Source: Flavobacteriales bacterium (GTDB taxonomy: Bacteria; Bacteroidota; Bacteroidia; Flavobacteriales_F; PHOS-HE28). Taken from it: a stretch of 64,000 bases of DNA. The notes below the pieces were generated by a model, which was given only the letters and a program-made list of their open reading frames with translations, made no database searches and was not told the DNA's origin. The first letter of the stretch is position 1; each line of letters starts with the position of its first letter. Below are positions 1 through 11,068 of this stretch, piece after piece. A program made the position numbers and the translations under genes. The stretch lies in assembly GCA_016710685.1 (NCBI GenBank), contig JADJVC010000017.1, positions 1-64,000 of the forward strand, in the 5' to 3' direction.

Positions 1-2
1 CT

Positions 3-895
3 CGTGGACGTGGAATGAGTTTGCCCGCAAATGGGGAAACGCCTGACGCAGCATCGAAATGCCGCGTACTGTGCGGCGCGTACGGCGTCCAGGTAATGCA
101 CACCGTAACGAAGGAAAAGGTGCGGCAAAAAGGCGCCAGATCATCTGGTGGCCGCATTGTGCCCAAGTATGCCACCACGATATAGACAACGGGCCGAATC
201 TAACGTCAGCCTAGCGCCGATCGCCGATGGATCGCGCTACCAGCTCACGCTGGCGTATCTGGTCGAACATGCAACTTCAATAGAGTCTGAGATGCCTGGG
301 CGGCTCGTTTTGCTGCCTTAGTAGTGTGTGCCGCGTGCGGCCGGCACTCGGACGAAATCATGGCAAAGGATCCGAGCACCGTCGAAAGGAAGCGGTGGCG
401 GCGATAGAGCCGGTCAAGGTGGCGCTGTGCGTGCGGGCGCATCTCGCCGGGATAAAAAGGTCGGATCTGATCGCAAAGGTGCTGGAAGCCCGGGCGAAGG
501 AACAAATACCCACCAAAGCGCTGAAACCCCCGCTCAGCGCACGCTGACCCCCCTCAACAACATTTTCGCGCATGAGCATGTTCGAAAAGGGACATGCGCC
601 GCGACATTGAGAGAAGTCGCAGCAGAGCTTTGGGCATCGTGGAGTTACAGCGAGGCAATGGGGCCGATCGCGCGGTGTCGAGTGCACATCCATCGATACT
701 GGACTGGAACGCTGGATGGTGACAACAAGTCGGGTGTTCCAAAGTTTCTGCTGACGGGACTTACAGCCCCAGTCCGCGCGGCATCCCGACGGGTTGGGGG
801 GGATTTTGAATGACCTGAATCCTGCATCGTGGAGCAAATCGTTACTCGGATGCCGGGAAGGATCTAACGGAGATTGAGATTTTGAAGCGGAATAA
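3..895 (+). pseudogene. Damaged copy of the DUF1364-RusA fusion gene
   Basis: Counterpart of 61126-62019, broken by several indels so that no frame runs through. The Cys/His nuclease part, the basic linker and the RusA-like part can each be recognised in different frames. The breaks are interpreted as sequencing errors; the function is described at the intact copy. Confidence 0.85.
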
Positions 896-916
896 TAGGC
901 GGGCTGGCATCGGCAA

Positions 917-1528
917 TCATTTCGCTCTCCTTCTTAAGCGCCGCAACAGCGTCAATCGTCCGATTGCACAGCTCAACATCAAACCTACCGATGTGGCAAG
1001 CCTCTTTGATATCTCCAAGCGTTTCACGCAGCCAGCTGCAGGCTTCCTGCCTCGCTTCATTTTCCCTTGCGCCAAAGCGGATCGAACATCGCGTGTGCAC
1101 GGTTGCGTGCGCGCCGCAGCCCTTGTTAGCAAGAGATCCAAGAGGAATCTTTGCCGTCATTCGGCTTGCCCTTTGTGTTTTTAAGTTGCGCGGATGCACA
1201 CTCCACATGCGCCCCGCAAGGCGCGCAACGCCAAAAATACGGGTCGGGGGTCTCGGGATGGCCATGATAGAGCGTCACTCCGCGCACCAACTTAGCAGCG
1301 CGCCTGCAGTGCATTGGCAGTTCAGGCGGTTCGCGACAAACGCCGGCGCCTTCGCGCTCAATCTGCGCGACCTTGCCAGCTGGGACCGCACTTTTACCGG
1401 CCAATCCCATATCGATGGTGCCGTGATGATCCGCCGGGCCGCGGCTTTAGGTTTGCAATCGCTGCGATTTCCTTGCGTCGCAGCTTGTAGGCTTCCATGA
1501 CTGGTTTCCGCAAGCGTTCAAGGCTCAC
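917..1528 (-). pseudogene. Damaged copy of the DUF3268-like zinc-finger gene
   Basis: Counterpart of 62041-62640 with frameshifts, and a start codon read as CAC (GTG on the coding strand). The zinc-finger segment is readable in pieces. Probably a sequencing artefact. Confidence 0.85.
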
Positions 1529-2200
1529 GACACGCTCACGGTGGCGCTTAATCAAATCAACCGCCGATGCGTCAATCGCCGCGGTCGTTTTGCACTCGTC
1601 GTCTCCATCGCAATGGGTGCAGGGCGATACGGTTGGTATCGCCAGTCACGCCCCGTAAAAAGTGGCAATGGTGTCGTCCTCGTGCACCATCACATTTGCG
1701 CCACTCATCGCCGCCTGTTCGGCAAGGCTGCGCTCCCATAACGCTCATTCTTAGAGTCCGTATGCGCAAGAGAGTGCGAGTAGTTCTCGGCTGCTAATGG
1801 GGCATCAACTTCGATCGGTGGCAGCGCTTCGAGTTGGCGAGCTGCGGATTCGTGGCCGGCTGCACGCAGTCGCATGGGTAGCGATACCCGGATAGCCCAG
1901 TCCATCAACACCGCGGCGCGGCGCACCTGGACATCGGGTGTTGACGCGGATCCGACAATGACAGAGATAAGCGGGCCGAGTAGAGCCGTGCGCTCCACCA
2001 CGCCGCCAATGCCGTCATTCCACCTGCGCATCATCTCCCTGATAACAGGGCACACGGCACTGCGGAGCGTCCGACCACGGCTCGCCCGCGACATATGCCG
2101 CAGCTTCCATGACACAAGCCTTTTCCTCATCAATGCCGTGCTTGCCGTGATCCAGCCTGCGGGCGGGCACTGCCTCAAGCCTTTCCTGGTCGATGTGCAC
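1525..2200 (-). pseudogene. Damaged copy of the hypothetical gene at 62637-63311
   Basis: Same order and spacing as the intact copy. Most of the middle of the protein is readable in one frame, but both ends are shifted by indels. Artefactual damage is the likeliest explanation. Confidence 0.85.
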
Positions 2201-2201
2201 C

Positions 2202-2416
2202 TCAGTCTCCCCTCAAAGGTAAGCGCTTGCACCGCAACGTGGCAATCCGCCCTGGTAAAACCGGTGCGCCGTATGCCAGCACGTAGCCATCCGGGCCGCA
2301 TCCGCGATCCGGCTTGAAATACAAATACGCTGCAGTTAGCAACACGCCTGATTGCGAACCCGACGTAATGCAAGAATCACTCGTCGCTCAAAATTGCTGC
2401 GTTCAAAATTGCTCAT
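2202..2416 (-). pseudogene. Damaged copy of the small membrane protein at 63313-63522
   Basis: Frameshifted copy. The start region is intact, but the transmembrane stretch is interrupted by a shift. Confidence 0.8.
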
Positions 2417-2611
2417 TGGTTTTCCCTGATCGCCTTGCTTGCGAGCCTTCGCTAACTGTGTGCTCCACATCGCCGTCGCCGATTGGGACCGAAACTTTCC
2501 TTTGCTCTGCAACGATCCGTCTTGTTGCGACAATTGCCGCATCAACGGTGCTCGCGGGGACATTGGCTATGTCGTCATACGTGTCGTTTGAAACGTGATC
2601 CGGTAGTACAT
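2403..2611 (-). pseudogene. Damaged copy of the small protein at 63509-63718
   Basis: Frame is preserved for much of the length. The overlap with the following gene is the same as in the clean copy. Confidence 0.8.
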
Positions 2612-2660
2612 GGTCATTCCTCAGAAAAGACCGCTGGAACACGCGGTCCAGTGGTGTTAG

Positions 2661-2990
2661 GCCTTGTCCGTCAGGAATTCCAGGGCCGAATCAACCCGTT
2701 CGGCTACATGCGTGTCGTCATCAATGAAAAACATCCTTCCGCATTATAAAAGACACGCGCACCGCTCCGTTCTTGGCACTGACAGCAATGGCGCAGCCTT
2801 TGGCATAGCGTCAAGAGCGGCGCGCAGTCGCACTTCAACGCAGGTAAACATCAGCTTCTCAATGACCTTGGTGTCAACTTCGCGCTGGTGGCTGCTGATC
2901 GGCATGTCCTTGCGTAAGTCTGGCGTGTAACGCCCATCCTTGACTTGAGTCTGCCGACGCAATCACTCGTACAGTGTCACCTGCAAAGTC
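2661..2990 (-). pseudogene. Small early protein, damaged; shows the 5' part missing at the right edge
   Basis: This is the counterpart of the gene cut by the right edge (63765 onward). It continues upstream past the point where the clean copy stops. Codons for a hydrophilic stretch ending PISSHQREVDTKVIE precede the part seen in the clean copy. The true start cannot be fixed because the frame is disturbed near 2950-2990. Function unknown. Confidence 0.55.
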
Positions 2991-3628
2991 GCGCGCAGAT
3001 CGGGATCGTCAAAATTAAAGCGCAAAACCACGCCTCTGCTCTGAATTGCCGCATCTATAGCCTTTGACGCAAGGCGCCAGCGATTAACCCACGTTCCGCC
3101 CTGGAGCCATTCCACTCGATCATGTCAGTTTTGATGTCGAGTAATCCCGGTGATGTTGTTGTGGGCATTCCCACGTTATTCCCCTTTGAATTTTCTTGGT
3201 GTACGTCTTGCGCATAGAGTCAAGACGCTTAGCAATGTACTTTCGCGCGCATCCAGATCAGAAACAAAGTTCAGACTCGACTGGAGAGGGCCGTACGGCT
3301 GGCCGGGGCGAGTCGGGCGCATGGTGACGAGGTAATAGTGCCCGGCTGGCACATCCCATCAGCCGTTTGGCGCTTCGACGAAATCAGATTCGAAGCGCGT
3401 AATGCTGACGCCGATCGGTCGGGCTACGATCGTCCGTCAGGTTGTCGAGGCGATGTACTTAACATCTGCATTGGTGATGTTGGCGCGGTTGGTGCTCATG
3501 GTGTACGAGTATTTAGCGCGGAGCTTTGCCACAAGGTACCTGTCCTGGTCTGTTGTGGAGCACAAGCGCATCCTTGCCAGCTTCTTTGTAAAGTTACGTC
3601 GCGCGCTTAACGTCGATCAGAAACCGGG

Positions 3629-3883
3629 TCATTCGCGCCCCGTAGAATTGTCGCGGTGGTGGCGTTGCGCGCGGCTTTGCAGGTGGAGTTCGGCATTGAT
3701 GAGCCGGATGTCGATACGAGAGCAGCGCCAGCACGCTTCGATAGCGGCAGACCAAGAATCTCCAGCATTCCCTCCACCCATGCTGCCATTTCGTTTTATT
3801 TCCTCGTATTCGGAGAAAGCATGTTGTTCGCTGGTGCCGTTCACCTGACGCAAGGTCGCTTCTATTTTGCCAGTTGTTGCCAT
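3629..3883 (-). pseudogene. Early hypothetical protein, frameshifted
   Basis: An 84-codon open stretch beginning MATTGKIEATLRQVNGTSEQ looks like the start of a real leftward gene. After about 50 residues the composition becomes Arg/His-rich, suggesting a frameshift. No family was recognised. Confidence 0.4.
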
Positions 3884-4010
3884 CGGACACCTGGATTTTC
3901 ACCTTGGTTCTCCTGGTTATCGGTTACCGGGTGGCACTGCATTAGCCGCCCCGTAGAGCGGCTAAGGCTGGGTCCTAGGGGTGGGTCGCGAGTTACCTTC
4001 TTCTGCCCCT

Positions 4011-4300
4011 TCAGGTGGCCTTCGAGCATTTCAATCTTCGTACCAGAGCACGCCGTGCGCGGTTGAGGTATTGCCGTGGAAGTGCGCCAAGTCTCCGCGC
4101 CAGTAAGTGGCGTTCGCGTTCCTCATCCTCCGTTCCATCGCACATACGCGGTTGTATTCGGCTTCTTCCTTTGTCGCGCCGGTCGATAGACGCGAGTAAC
4201 TCCGCGTCGACGCTCGCGGTCAAGCACCAGGACAAGATTGCGGCCTTCATCGTCGGGCAAACGATGTCAGAGTCGCCGCCGGCGGAAATACTGTTCCGCC
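4011..4300 (-). pseudogene. Early hypothetical protein, frameshifted
   Basis: Reading leftward, one frame gives a hydrophilic sequence (MKAAILSW, then ASVDAELLASIDRRDK), and an adjacent frame continues it with an Asn/Arg-rich stretch. It resembles a small phage early protein broken by two or more indels. No function was recognised. Confidence 0.35.
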
Positions 4301-4916
4301 GGGCTCTGCGGCCGTCTTCAAGATCGCCATCACGATCGTCAGTAGAAACGCTTCTGCGAACCTTCTGCGAGTAAGCGTGGTTGGGAATGGACGCCGTCAG
4401 ACATGACAGCCTTCGCCCTCGTAGTCGTGGCACACAGCCATTTTGGCTGGGGCGGACATCAGGACTTGCCGTCTTCGTCGTCACACATCGGATTTGATGT
4501 GTCTGCACGCGACTGATCTCCAGTTAGTTGAACGACGTTGCCAGCCACACAATCCGCTTCGGAGAAGACGAATAAAGTGGTCAGAAATTGTGCGCGTATC
4601 GCAACCGCGAAACTACAGCCTCCGAAACTCAATTAGCGGAGGACGAGACGCGTCACAGTCAAGCGACCGCTTCCGCCAAAGCAAAGGATCGAAGGAGGTT
4701 AAGGAATAAATCTCAACACCCGGATTGCGTTCAGCGAAACGTGCGCTCAGGTGGTTGAAGACCAACCTGGCTCAGTTTGGTCAGGTGCTTATCCATAGCG
4801 GTTCCTGAGCTTTCTGTAGACTCATCCGACGAGTAGTACGCAAACCTTTGATCTGTTTTGTTTTACAGCGCTCAAGGTTAAAAATGGCGTTCGAAACGTC
4901 CCTCCCATAAGCAGAA

Positions 4917-4936
4917 AAACGCCAACATTGGCGTTT
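4917..4936. repeat. Dispersed 20-bp hairpin, copy 1
   Basis: AAACGCCAACATTGGCGTTT: two 9-base arms around a CA centre, in a non-coding part of the low-quality region. The same element occurs at 14901, 46364, 53533 and 53596. Confidence 0.85.
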
Positions 4937-7249
4937 CAGACGTTACCAACGTGGCAACGCACGGGTGCGCTTTGTACGCCGCCAGCTCCATCATCGCGAC
5001 GCTGTGAACCAAAAACCCATTGAGACCATCAAAATGCGATTACGGAATTTCTGCTCCTCCCTTGTGCTTTGCCTTGGGTCACACTCGCGCCAACCATCAC
5101 GTACGCCGCTGTCAACCTGCACGTCCGAGCTATCGAGAACCTCTGAGGCCCGACCAGATACGCCGCTGGACGGCTGACGTGTGATCTGTCCGCGCGTCAG
5201 ATCAGCGCGCGCGTTTTTACCAATCGAGTTTTGTCCGCCGAGTGCGACTCGACCGATGGCGGCGTCTACGGCGGTGCTCGTGGTCCACCGCCAATCCGTG
5301 CCCCGTTCGGCCGAAAACTCCGGCCCCCTTGCTGCGGCTCGATCCGCGCCTTTACCGCCGACTACACCGCGCTCGATCGTGTATGAACACCGAAGCTCGA
5401 CTAAACGACTGCTCGCGGGCGGAGGTAACGGTAAGTACGGGAGGGCCTGCGATCATCATGTGTCGCACGCAAATCGTCTTGCCTGCCGTCATGGCTACCC
5501 CGGCTGCGGGCTGGATCTGGGACCGACTTACGCCGCCGAGGTTGGAAGCCGATAGGACGCTGGCCCGACGCGTAGCTGATGCGGCGGTTGTCGCCGCATC
5601 CGTCGCAACCCAATAACGCGGGAGGGGCGCAAAGCGCGTTGTGTCAATTGTTTTTGCGGCGGTTGGCATTTGCAAAACGGCGTTTTTCGGGATTTTCGCC
5701 CGCCGCCTGACCGCGCTTTTTGTGGTCAAGGCTGGGACTGCGGTAGGTGCGGTAGGCGCCCGGCGGAATGCCGACAGGCGGGTTAGGCGCGGCACGCGGG
5801 ACGCGCCGTCTCTTTTCGCTGGAATGGTCATTGCGCTCCTGGTCGAGCGCTCAGCTTCCGCGGGCAGATGCTACGCCTGACTGGTGGCACGCGTTTGTCG
5901 CCAGCGGTGTCTGTGCGTCAACGCACATACCCGTCGCCAGGTCCCGCTTCGTCCGAACTATGATTAACGCGTTTATCAAGGCAAGTCGGGAGATGTAGTG
6001 CTTGACCCGCAAGGATTGTGCGTCGGCTGCGAGTTCTATTTCGTCCCACGACGCGGGCACCAGCGAAGTTTTCCCGGGGGTGATCGATTTGGGAAGTGCA
6101 TTGCCCGGTTTTAGGAAACAAAACATTACGATCAGGTATGAGCCTGACTGTAAACATCACAAAGCGGCGGATGATAATGGCACGGGAACGTTTAAGCGTC
6201 AAAGACCGGCAAGGCTGGGCGGTACGCACAAGTTCGAAGGTTGTTCGAGGCGCTGCCGAGCGCGGAAGAGATCAATCGGAGCACTGATGCGCGCTGCGCA
6301 GGTGGCGTTGGAGTTCACGACAGAGGACTGCAGCGCTTGAGCCGCGCAAGATATCGGGATGTGTCCGCGCCGACTGCGTCCGCCTGCTGCCAGGATTTCG
6401 TTGCGCCCGTGACTGGCATTTGGCGGCGACAAAGAGCGAGCGCTGATCGCACAGCCTCGCGAGATCGCCTTATATCACCAGTCGATGCGGACCGACGCCT
6501 TTGGAATTCGATCGAGCGCCAGGTGTTAAAAGTGGTACATTGAGCGGAGCAAGGGTCAAGGCGGGCGCGTGACGGTAAGTTTTGCGATTCCGGGGCATTC
6601 TGTTCGGTTCGAAGAGCACGAGTGCGATTTCCAGTGTTTCTTAGGTTCGAAGAGAGGGTGCTTGCGCCAGTTAGTCCAGAGTGGATGGAGTTACGCAGCG
6701 CGCTTGTGAATCCAAAATTAGCGACGCGACTCGGCTACAGTGCAGCACGTGCGGTAGATGGCGCCGACGTCGCGCTTTTATGGCGAGCACTGATAGTCAA
6801 AGATGACCGCAGCTGTATTTGACGGGCAAGGAGCGAAGCGGCGCACGGCGAGAAACCGCCACGACAACGAGGGCGGACCGTGGACAACTGTGTACGCTGC
6901 ACAAGGGTTATCGTGGGATCCGAATGGCGGTTCTGGTGCGCGCGACCGCGCAGCCAGGGGGCGGGGGCATGAGACCGGCAGCAATCGTACTGGTCTCGCG
7001 CGCCTTTGGCGCGTGCTCACGCAGCCTGCGCATGAGTTCGAGGATGGTGATGAGCCGACGCAGAGGCTTCGACAGGAAACCACGGAACAGCGTGACGAGC
7101 TTGGTCGGCCCACACGCGACCAGCGGGAGAGCGCGTTATTTGGATCTGTTGTACGTGCGGGAGGCCTCGGGAAATGGCCGACAAACCAGTAGAGCAAGAG
7201 CGGATCTTGCGTGACACGGTGTCCGACATCGAAAACCAGCGGGTGAACC

Positions 7250-7737
7250 AAAATGATCGTTGCGCCATGGCAAGTTGAAGCGCGCCGAGATCGGCGTTGG
7301 TGAGATTCCGGCGCGGAGCACAACCGCCGTTATTGATTATTGGAAGCGCGGCTTAGTCGCGCTGGAAGTCAATGACGATGAAACCCATCGTGTGCCGCTT
7401 TCGTCAACGCGATGTTGCGCGAGGTCGGCATCATGGGGCACGCGATCGGGCCGGGCGCGCCTGTTTGTGCCCGGGCGGATTTCATCGCGCGATGACCGGG
7501 CTGGCGCCATTGTCGCGCTGTCGAGCGATCGGGGCGCGGCAAGTGGGCATGTCGGACTTTGAGGCTGTTGGTCCTGGGTGTCGTGCATCTTACCGGGGGC
7601 AATCAAGGCAACTGCGCATCGCGCCGTTCTGGGTTGACCCGCGTCGGGCTAGGTTGTGGCCAAAGCAGGCGGAGCCCTTCGAGCGCCATCCGCGGGGCAC
7701 CGTACAAAACGGCGAGCGGCGCAAAACGTCACGGTGA
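7250..7737 (+). pseudogene. Endolysin-like protein (TIGR02594/NlpC-P60-like), frameshifted
   Basis: Pieces in different frames together spell the conserved features of the TIGR02594 phage family, a cysteine-peptidase-like group common in lysis cassettes. A CAAFVNAML-type segment with its presumptive catalytic Cys lies near 7395, a GHVG segment with its His near 7545, and a GGNQGN segment near 7595. The gene sits directly upstream of spanin-like genes, as expected for an endolysin. At least four indels are needed to join the pieces, so exact ends are uncertain. A structural peptidase is an alternative. Confidence 0.55.
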
Positions 7738-7745
7738 CGGACCGA

Positions 7746-8170
7746 TGAGCGCGCGTAATTGTCGAAATGCCCGGAATGTGGCAACCGCTCAATTGGCCAT
7801 TCACGATCCACGGAATGTTGAAACACGGCGGGACGCCGGAAAGGGTTGGGCTGGTGGTGTTTGATGAGTTTTTGCGTCGGGTTGAGATGATGCGCGCTTC
7901 CGGAGAATCGCAACGTGGAGCCACGTAATCGGGACGCTAACGCTGTTGGCTGCATTTGCGGGCATCTTTACGGCGGTGTCGAGTACGGCACGATGCGCGC
8001 GGGACAATCGTACTCAACGCAGAGATCTACAAGAGCGCGATGCAACGATTGAGTAATGAGCGGCGGCTTGAAGCCGAGAAAGGCAGCGCGTCGACAAAGC
8101 CCAGGCCGATTTACTGGCGATGCAAACAGACTGGCAACAATCGCAAGTCGAACGGCCACTGAAGGCCAAC
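7746..8170 (+). pseudogene. Membrane lysis protein, possible Rz-like inner-membrane spanin
   Basis: After an ATG at about 7745, frames can be pieced into a soluble start (readable as HGMLKHGGTPERVGLVVFDE), a hydrophobic segment LTLLAAFAGIFTAV near 7930-7975, and a charged region rich in Gln, Arg and Glu. A single membrane segment followed by a charged periplasmic part, just before a lipoprotein gene, suggests an i-spanin, perhaps fused or adjacent to a holin. Indels prevent a clean reading. Confidence 0.4.
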
Positions 8171-8186
8171 AATTGGAGCACGCCCA

Positions 8187-8462
8187 ATGCGGCAGGTTTC
8201 GGTGTGTGCATTATTGACGATGAGTCTCGCAAGCTGCGGGCTGGTGGGTACGAAAGAGCCGCCGATGCAGCAAGAGCGGCTAATCGTCAAAGAGCCGGTG
8301 CGGGATGAAATCAACTGCAAGCATGTTTCTGACGCGCCGATTGCGGAGAAACCGCGAGCGGAGAACGCGACGGATGCACTTGTCGAAGAGTCCGGGCTCG
8401 CAGGGAGTCGCGGGAAACGCTTAGCGACGCAGTTAGGCGCTTTGGAAATGTTTGGGGAGTGA
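8187..8462 (+). CDS. Rz1-like outer-membrane lipoprotein (o-spanin)
   Basis: The 91-residue product starts with a lipoprotein signal peptide: positively charged start, hydrophobic core, and lipobox LASC placing the lipidated Cys at residue 18. The rest is short and hydrophilic. Size, lipobox and position after a membrane protein and an endolysin fit an outer-membrane spanin that helps disrupt the outer membrane at lysis. It overlaps or abuts the preceding Rz-like reading. The C-terminal half may be frame-disturbed, since this region is low quality and typical Pro-rich Rz1 sequence is lacking. Confidence 0.55.
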   Translation: MRQVSVCALLTMSLASCGLVGTKEPPMQQERLIVKEPVRDEINCKHVSDAPIAEKPRAENATDALVEESGLAGSRGKRLATQLGALEMFGE

Positions 8463-9138
8463 CAACGATGCACCGAACATTAGGGCGCTACGCAAGCGGA
8501 TTGAAGATTTGAGGCGAAAGGGGTAACGATCCAGCCATCGCAGAATCCAGCGACCGCGGAGCACTGCGCCAACGCGCTGGCCGCCGAAAATGTGCGCAGG
8601 TATTTGATGGGACCATTATTGGCCCGCCCAACGAGGGCACGCTTGCTGACCGCGTGCACACGCTGCACTGCCGAGTTCAGGGCCGGCGAACTGCGCGCGA
8701 CAGAATCGGCAGAGTGCGAATGCTACCCCAGCCGGGCGCCCATCACCAGCGACTGACCGCAAAAGAGATCCGAGCCCAGCAAGGCGCAGTCCTAACGACT
8801 GTCATCGACCCCCTGGCGTGAGCCTGATTGGGCGCGCAGTCCGCATGCAGGTCCGGAAGACTGCGAGCGATGGCAGCAGTTGTACAGCTGGTCGCTTCGG
8901 CACCGATGAGCGCTTGCTTGTGACGGGCGATCGCCAGCTGACACCTGACCGTGCCATCAAACGTCACGGCGTCGCTGCTGGTTGTCGATGTGCAAGAGCA
9001 GTGGACGCGACCTGTACTGCACACAACGAGTCGGACGCGATACGCGAGGCAGAGGGGCCATTTCGCATATCACGCACAACGACGCGCGACACTGAGTTAG
9101 AGCCGGCGGCTACGGTTGCGGGTTTTGTGTCGGCCACG

Positions 9139-10215
9139 ATGCCGCAGACGTGGACGTATGAGCAGCAACAGCAGGCAAAGACAAACGGCATTGGTCCGGG
9201 CGGTTCTGCCGGCGCGACGGGCGCAACGGGACCAACTGGGGCTGTCGGACCGACGGGCGCAGTGGGGCCAACGGGCGCCACGGGACCAACTGGGGCTGTC
9301 GGACCGACGGGCGCAGTGGGGCCAACGGGTTCGATAGGGCCAACGGGAGCTGCGGGCAGCAATGGCGCAACGGGAGCAACAGGCGCGACAGGCCCCGTAG
9401 GCGGCTCAGACACGCAAGTGATTTTCAACGACTCCGGCGCAGCGGAGGGTGACGCTGGACTGACGTACAACAAAACAAGCAACGTCCTGAGCATAGACTC
9501 GGGTAAATTAGAGGTTACAAATACGTTAGATGATACAGCCACTGTTGGTTTGAAATTTATTAACGCAGGTAGTGGTGTCGGTACCGGCGCACAAATAGAA
9601 TTTCCATTTGGCTCGCTGACTGTAACATACGGCGGGTATGACGTTGATATGCGGTTCCAGTCCGATGAACACCATCAGGACCGTGAACGGTAGTTTTGGT
9701 TTCGCGGGAAACTCTTTCAGTTCGCAACGGGGGCGAACGCCGATGTTGAGTTTTTTAATGCATCGTCCGCTGGGTACAAAACTACATTCAAGGGACCTGG
9801 GGATATTGTATTTAATACGTACTCCGGCGGCATTTATTCAGATAAAGCTATAATCCGGCAAATTAGCGGTGATTTGGAACTTTTAGAAGGCGACCTGAAA
9901 GTAAACGGAACGTACACTGATGTAAGTAATTATGTGCGGGGCTCATTATCAGCAACGTCGTCAGAGGTAACGCTGGCGGCAGAAACCGCGGGAACTGGCG
10001 CGGATAATGTTCCTGTTGTTTTGAGCCCAGCTGGCACAGCTCATGCGATTAGTAATTCGCCGTTTCGGCTACCCACATTTACCGCTGCAACATTGCCGTC
10101 TGCATCAACCGCAGCTGCGTTAATTTACGTGAGCGACGAGTCAGGAGGGGCAGTCCCAGCGTTTTCAGACGGCACAAACTGGCGGCGCGTCACTGATCGC
10201 GCGATTATCAGCTAA
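9139..10215 (+). pseudogene. Collagen-like tail fibre protein, frameshifted
   Basis: The N-terminal part has a short Gln-rich stretch (QQQQ), then about 20 collagen-type Gly-X-Y triplets (GPTGAV, GATGPT, 9200-9400), then a beta-rich body. Near 9640-9730 the frame is lost and regained, and the remaining 114 residues (from 9874) run cleanly to TAA at 10213. The tail end resembles C-terminal parts of phage fibre proteins. Collagen triplets usually form trimeric rods in phage fibres. The start is uncertain; the ATG at 9139 has no strong ribosome site. The internal break is probably a sequencing error. Confidence 0.6.
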
Positions 10216-10226
10216 GGAGCTAAGAC

Positions 10227-10630
10227 ATGATTACTGTAACCCTTACAAACAAGCGCCACCTAGCCGCTGCGAACGCGGCCTACGTAGCGACGATTCCGCC
10301 CGCACCACTTAGATGGGCAAGATCCTACGCCGGCACCATACGCGAGCGCGCAGGCGTATGCGCAAGCGCAAGCTGAGAGATGGGCCGAGAGCTGGGCCGA
10401 CACAACTGGCGTAGACAAAATCGCAGTTGGCGCGTTTATGCGCAGGTTCCCCGGCCCTGTGATGGATGCAGTCAAGGCGTCGGATGATCCAAGCGTTATC
10501 GCAATCTGGCGCAGCTCGACGCGGTTTACGGTGCGGCTTCGGACATCCGACCACTATAGGTGGGGTCGGCTATCTTGTTTCCGAGGGCTTCCTTACAGAG
10601 CAAGAAGCGGCTCAGATTTTGGCGTACTAA
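10227..10630 (+). pseudogene. Conserved hypothetical phage protein, frameshifted
   Basis: The ATG at 10227 follows AAGGAGC at good spacing. The product starts MITVTLTNKRHLAAANAAY and ends VGYLVSEGFLTEQEAAQIL before TAA at 10628, but at least three frame changes are needed in between. Short proteins of this type between a fibre and the small terminase gene are common in phages. The function is unknown. It ends one base before the next ATG. Confidence 0.5.
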
Positions 10631-10631
10631 G

Positions 10632-11068
10632 ATGCCAGCAAAGCGCAAATACGACCCAATGTTTCACCCAAAGCTAGCTAGAAAACTGGCGTTGCTGGCG
10701 CGAGCAATAAGCAAATAGCTGATGTTTTCGAGGTAACTGAAAAGACGGTGCAGAACTGGGCCGAGAAGCATGAAGAGTTCGGCAGGATGCTCAATGCCGG
10801 TAAGATGGTCGCAGACGCGGAGGTCGCCAACTCGCTGTATCGGCGTGCCGTTGGCTATCGCCACAAGGCGACCAAGATTTTCTTGCACGAGGGCAAGCCT
10901 GTCATTGTTCCGTACACTGAGGTCTATGCGCCGGACACCGCGGCTGCGGGCCTTTGGCTGCGCAATCGTCAGCGCGATCTATGGCGCGACAAGGTCGATG
11001 TGGACCTGAAGGGCAAAGGTAATGGTCGAGTCACTATCACGATGGACATGAGTGGAAATGGCGGATGA
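10632..11068 (+). CDS. Terminase small subunit (one frameshift near 10705)
   Basis: The intended product starts MPAKRKYDPMFHPKLARKLA and carries a helix-turn-helix (NKQIADVFEVTEKTVQNW) that would bind the packaging site. It then has a region readable to residue 145 (ANSLYRRAVGYRHKATKIF), typical of small terminases. A single missing G in a GG run near 10705 breaks the frame, and from 10748 onward the frame is clean. The gene overlaps the large subunit start by 17 bases, the usual coupling of the two subunits. The frameshift marks the end of the low-quality region. Confidence 0.85.

Larger units (their letters stand above)
1..2891. repeat. Damaged direct copy of 61124-64000
   Basis: This stretch matches 61124-64000 in the same orientation from end to end. 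In the parts compared by eye there is a difference roughly every 15-40 bases. Many are one- or two-base insertions or deletions that ignore codon position, and two start codons read CAC where the other copy has CAT. That pattern fits unpolished long-read sequence rather than evolution. The unit length implied is about 61.1 kb, as expected for a circular or terminally redundant phage genome assembled past its own start. The clean copy reads through every gene that is broken here, so annotation should be taken from 61124 onward. Confidence 0.93.
2892..9138. other. Single-copy, low-quality early and lysis region
   Basis: No long intact genes can be read here, because frames break every one to two hundred bases in the same way as in 1-2891. 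Left of about 4.8 kb the recognisable pieces read leftward (early genes). From about 7.2 kb they read rightward (lysis genes). Between about 4.9 and 7.2 kb and between about 8.5 and 9.1 kb I see only short competing frames and assign nothing. A short leftward start (MDKHLTKLSQVG) with an AGGAAC-type ribosome site lies near 4797. If the contig continues right of this window, a clean version of this stretch is expected there. Confidence 0.7.

Noticed and set aside
1..2891. A decaying second gene set (real pseudogenes)
   Set aside because: The differences are dominated by random small indels with no codon-position pattern and continue into single-copy essential genes such as the small terminase. 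Sequencing error explains this better.
9200..9400. Regular repeats resembling a CRISPR array
   Set aside because: The period is 9-18 bases with no spacers. It codes collagen-type Gly-X-Y triplets of a fibre.
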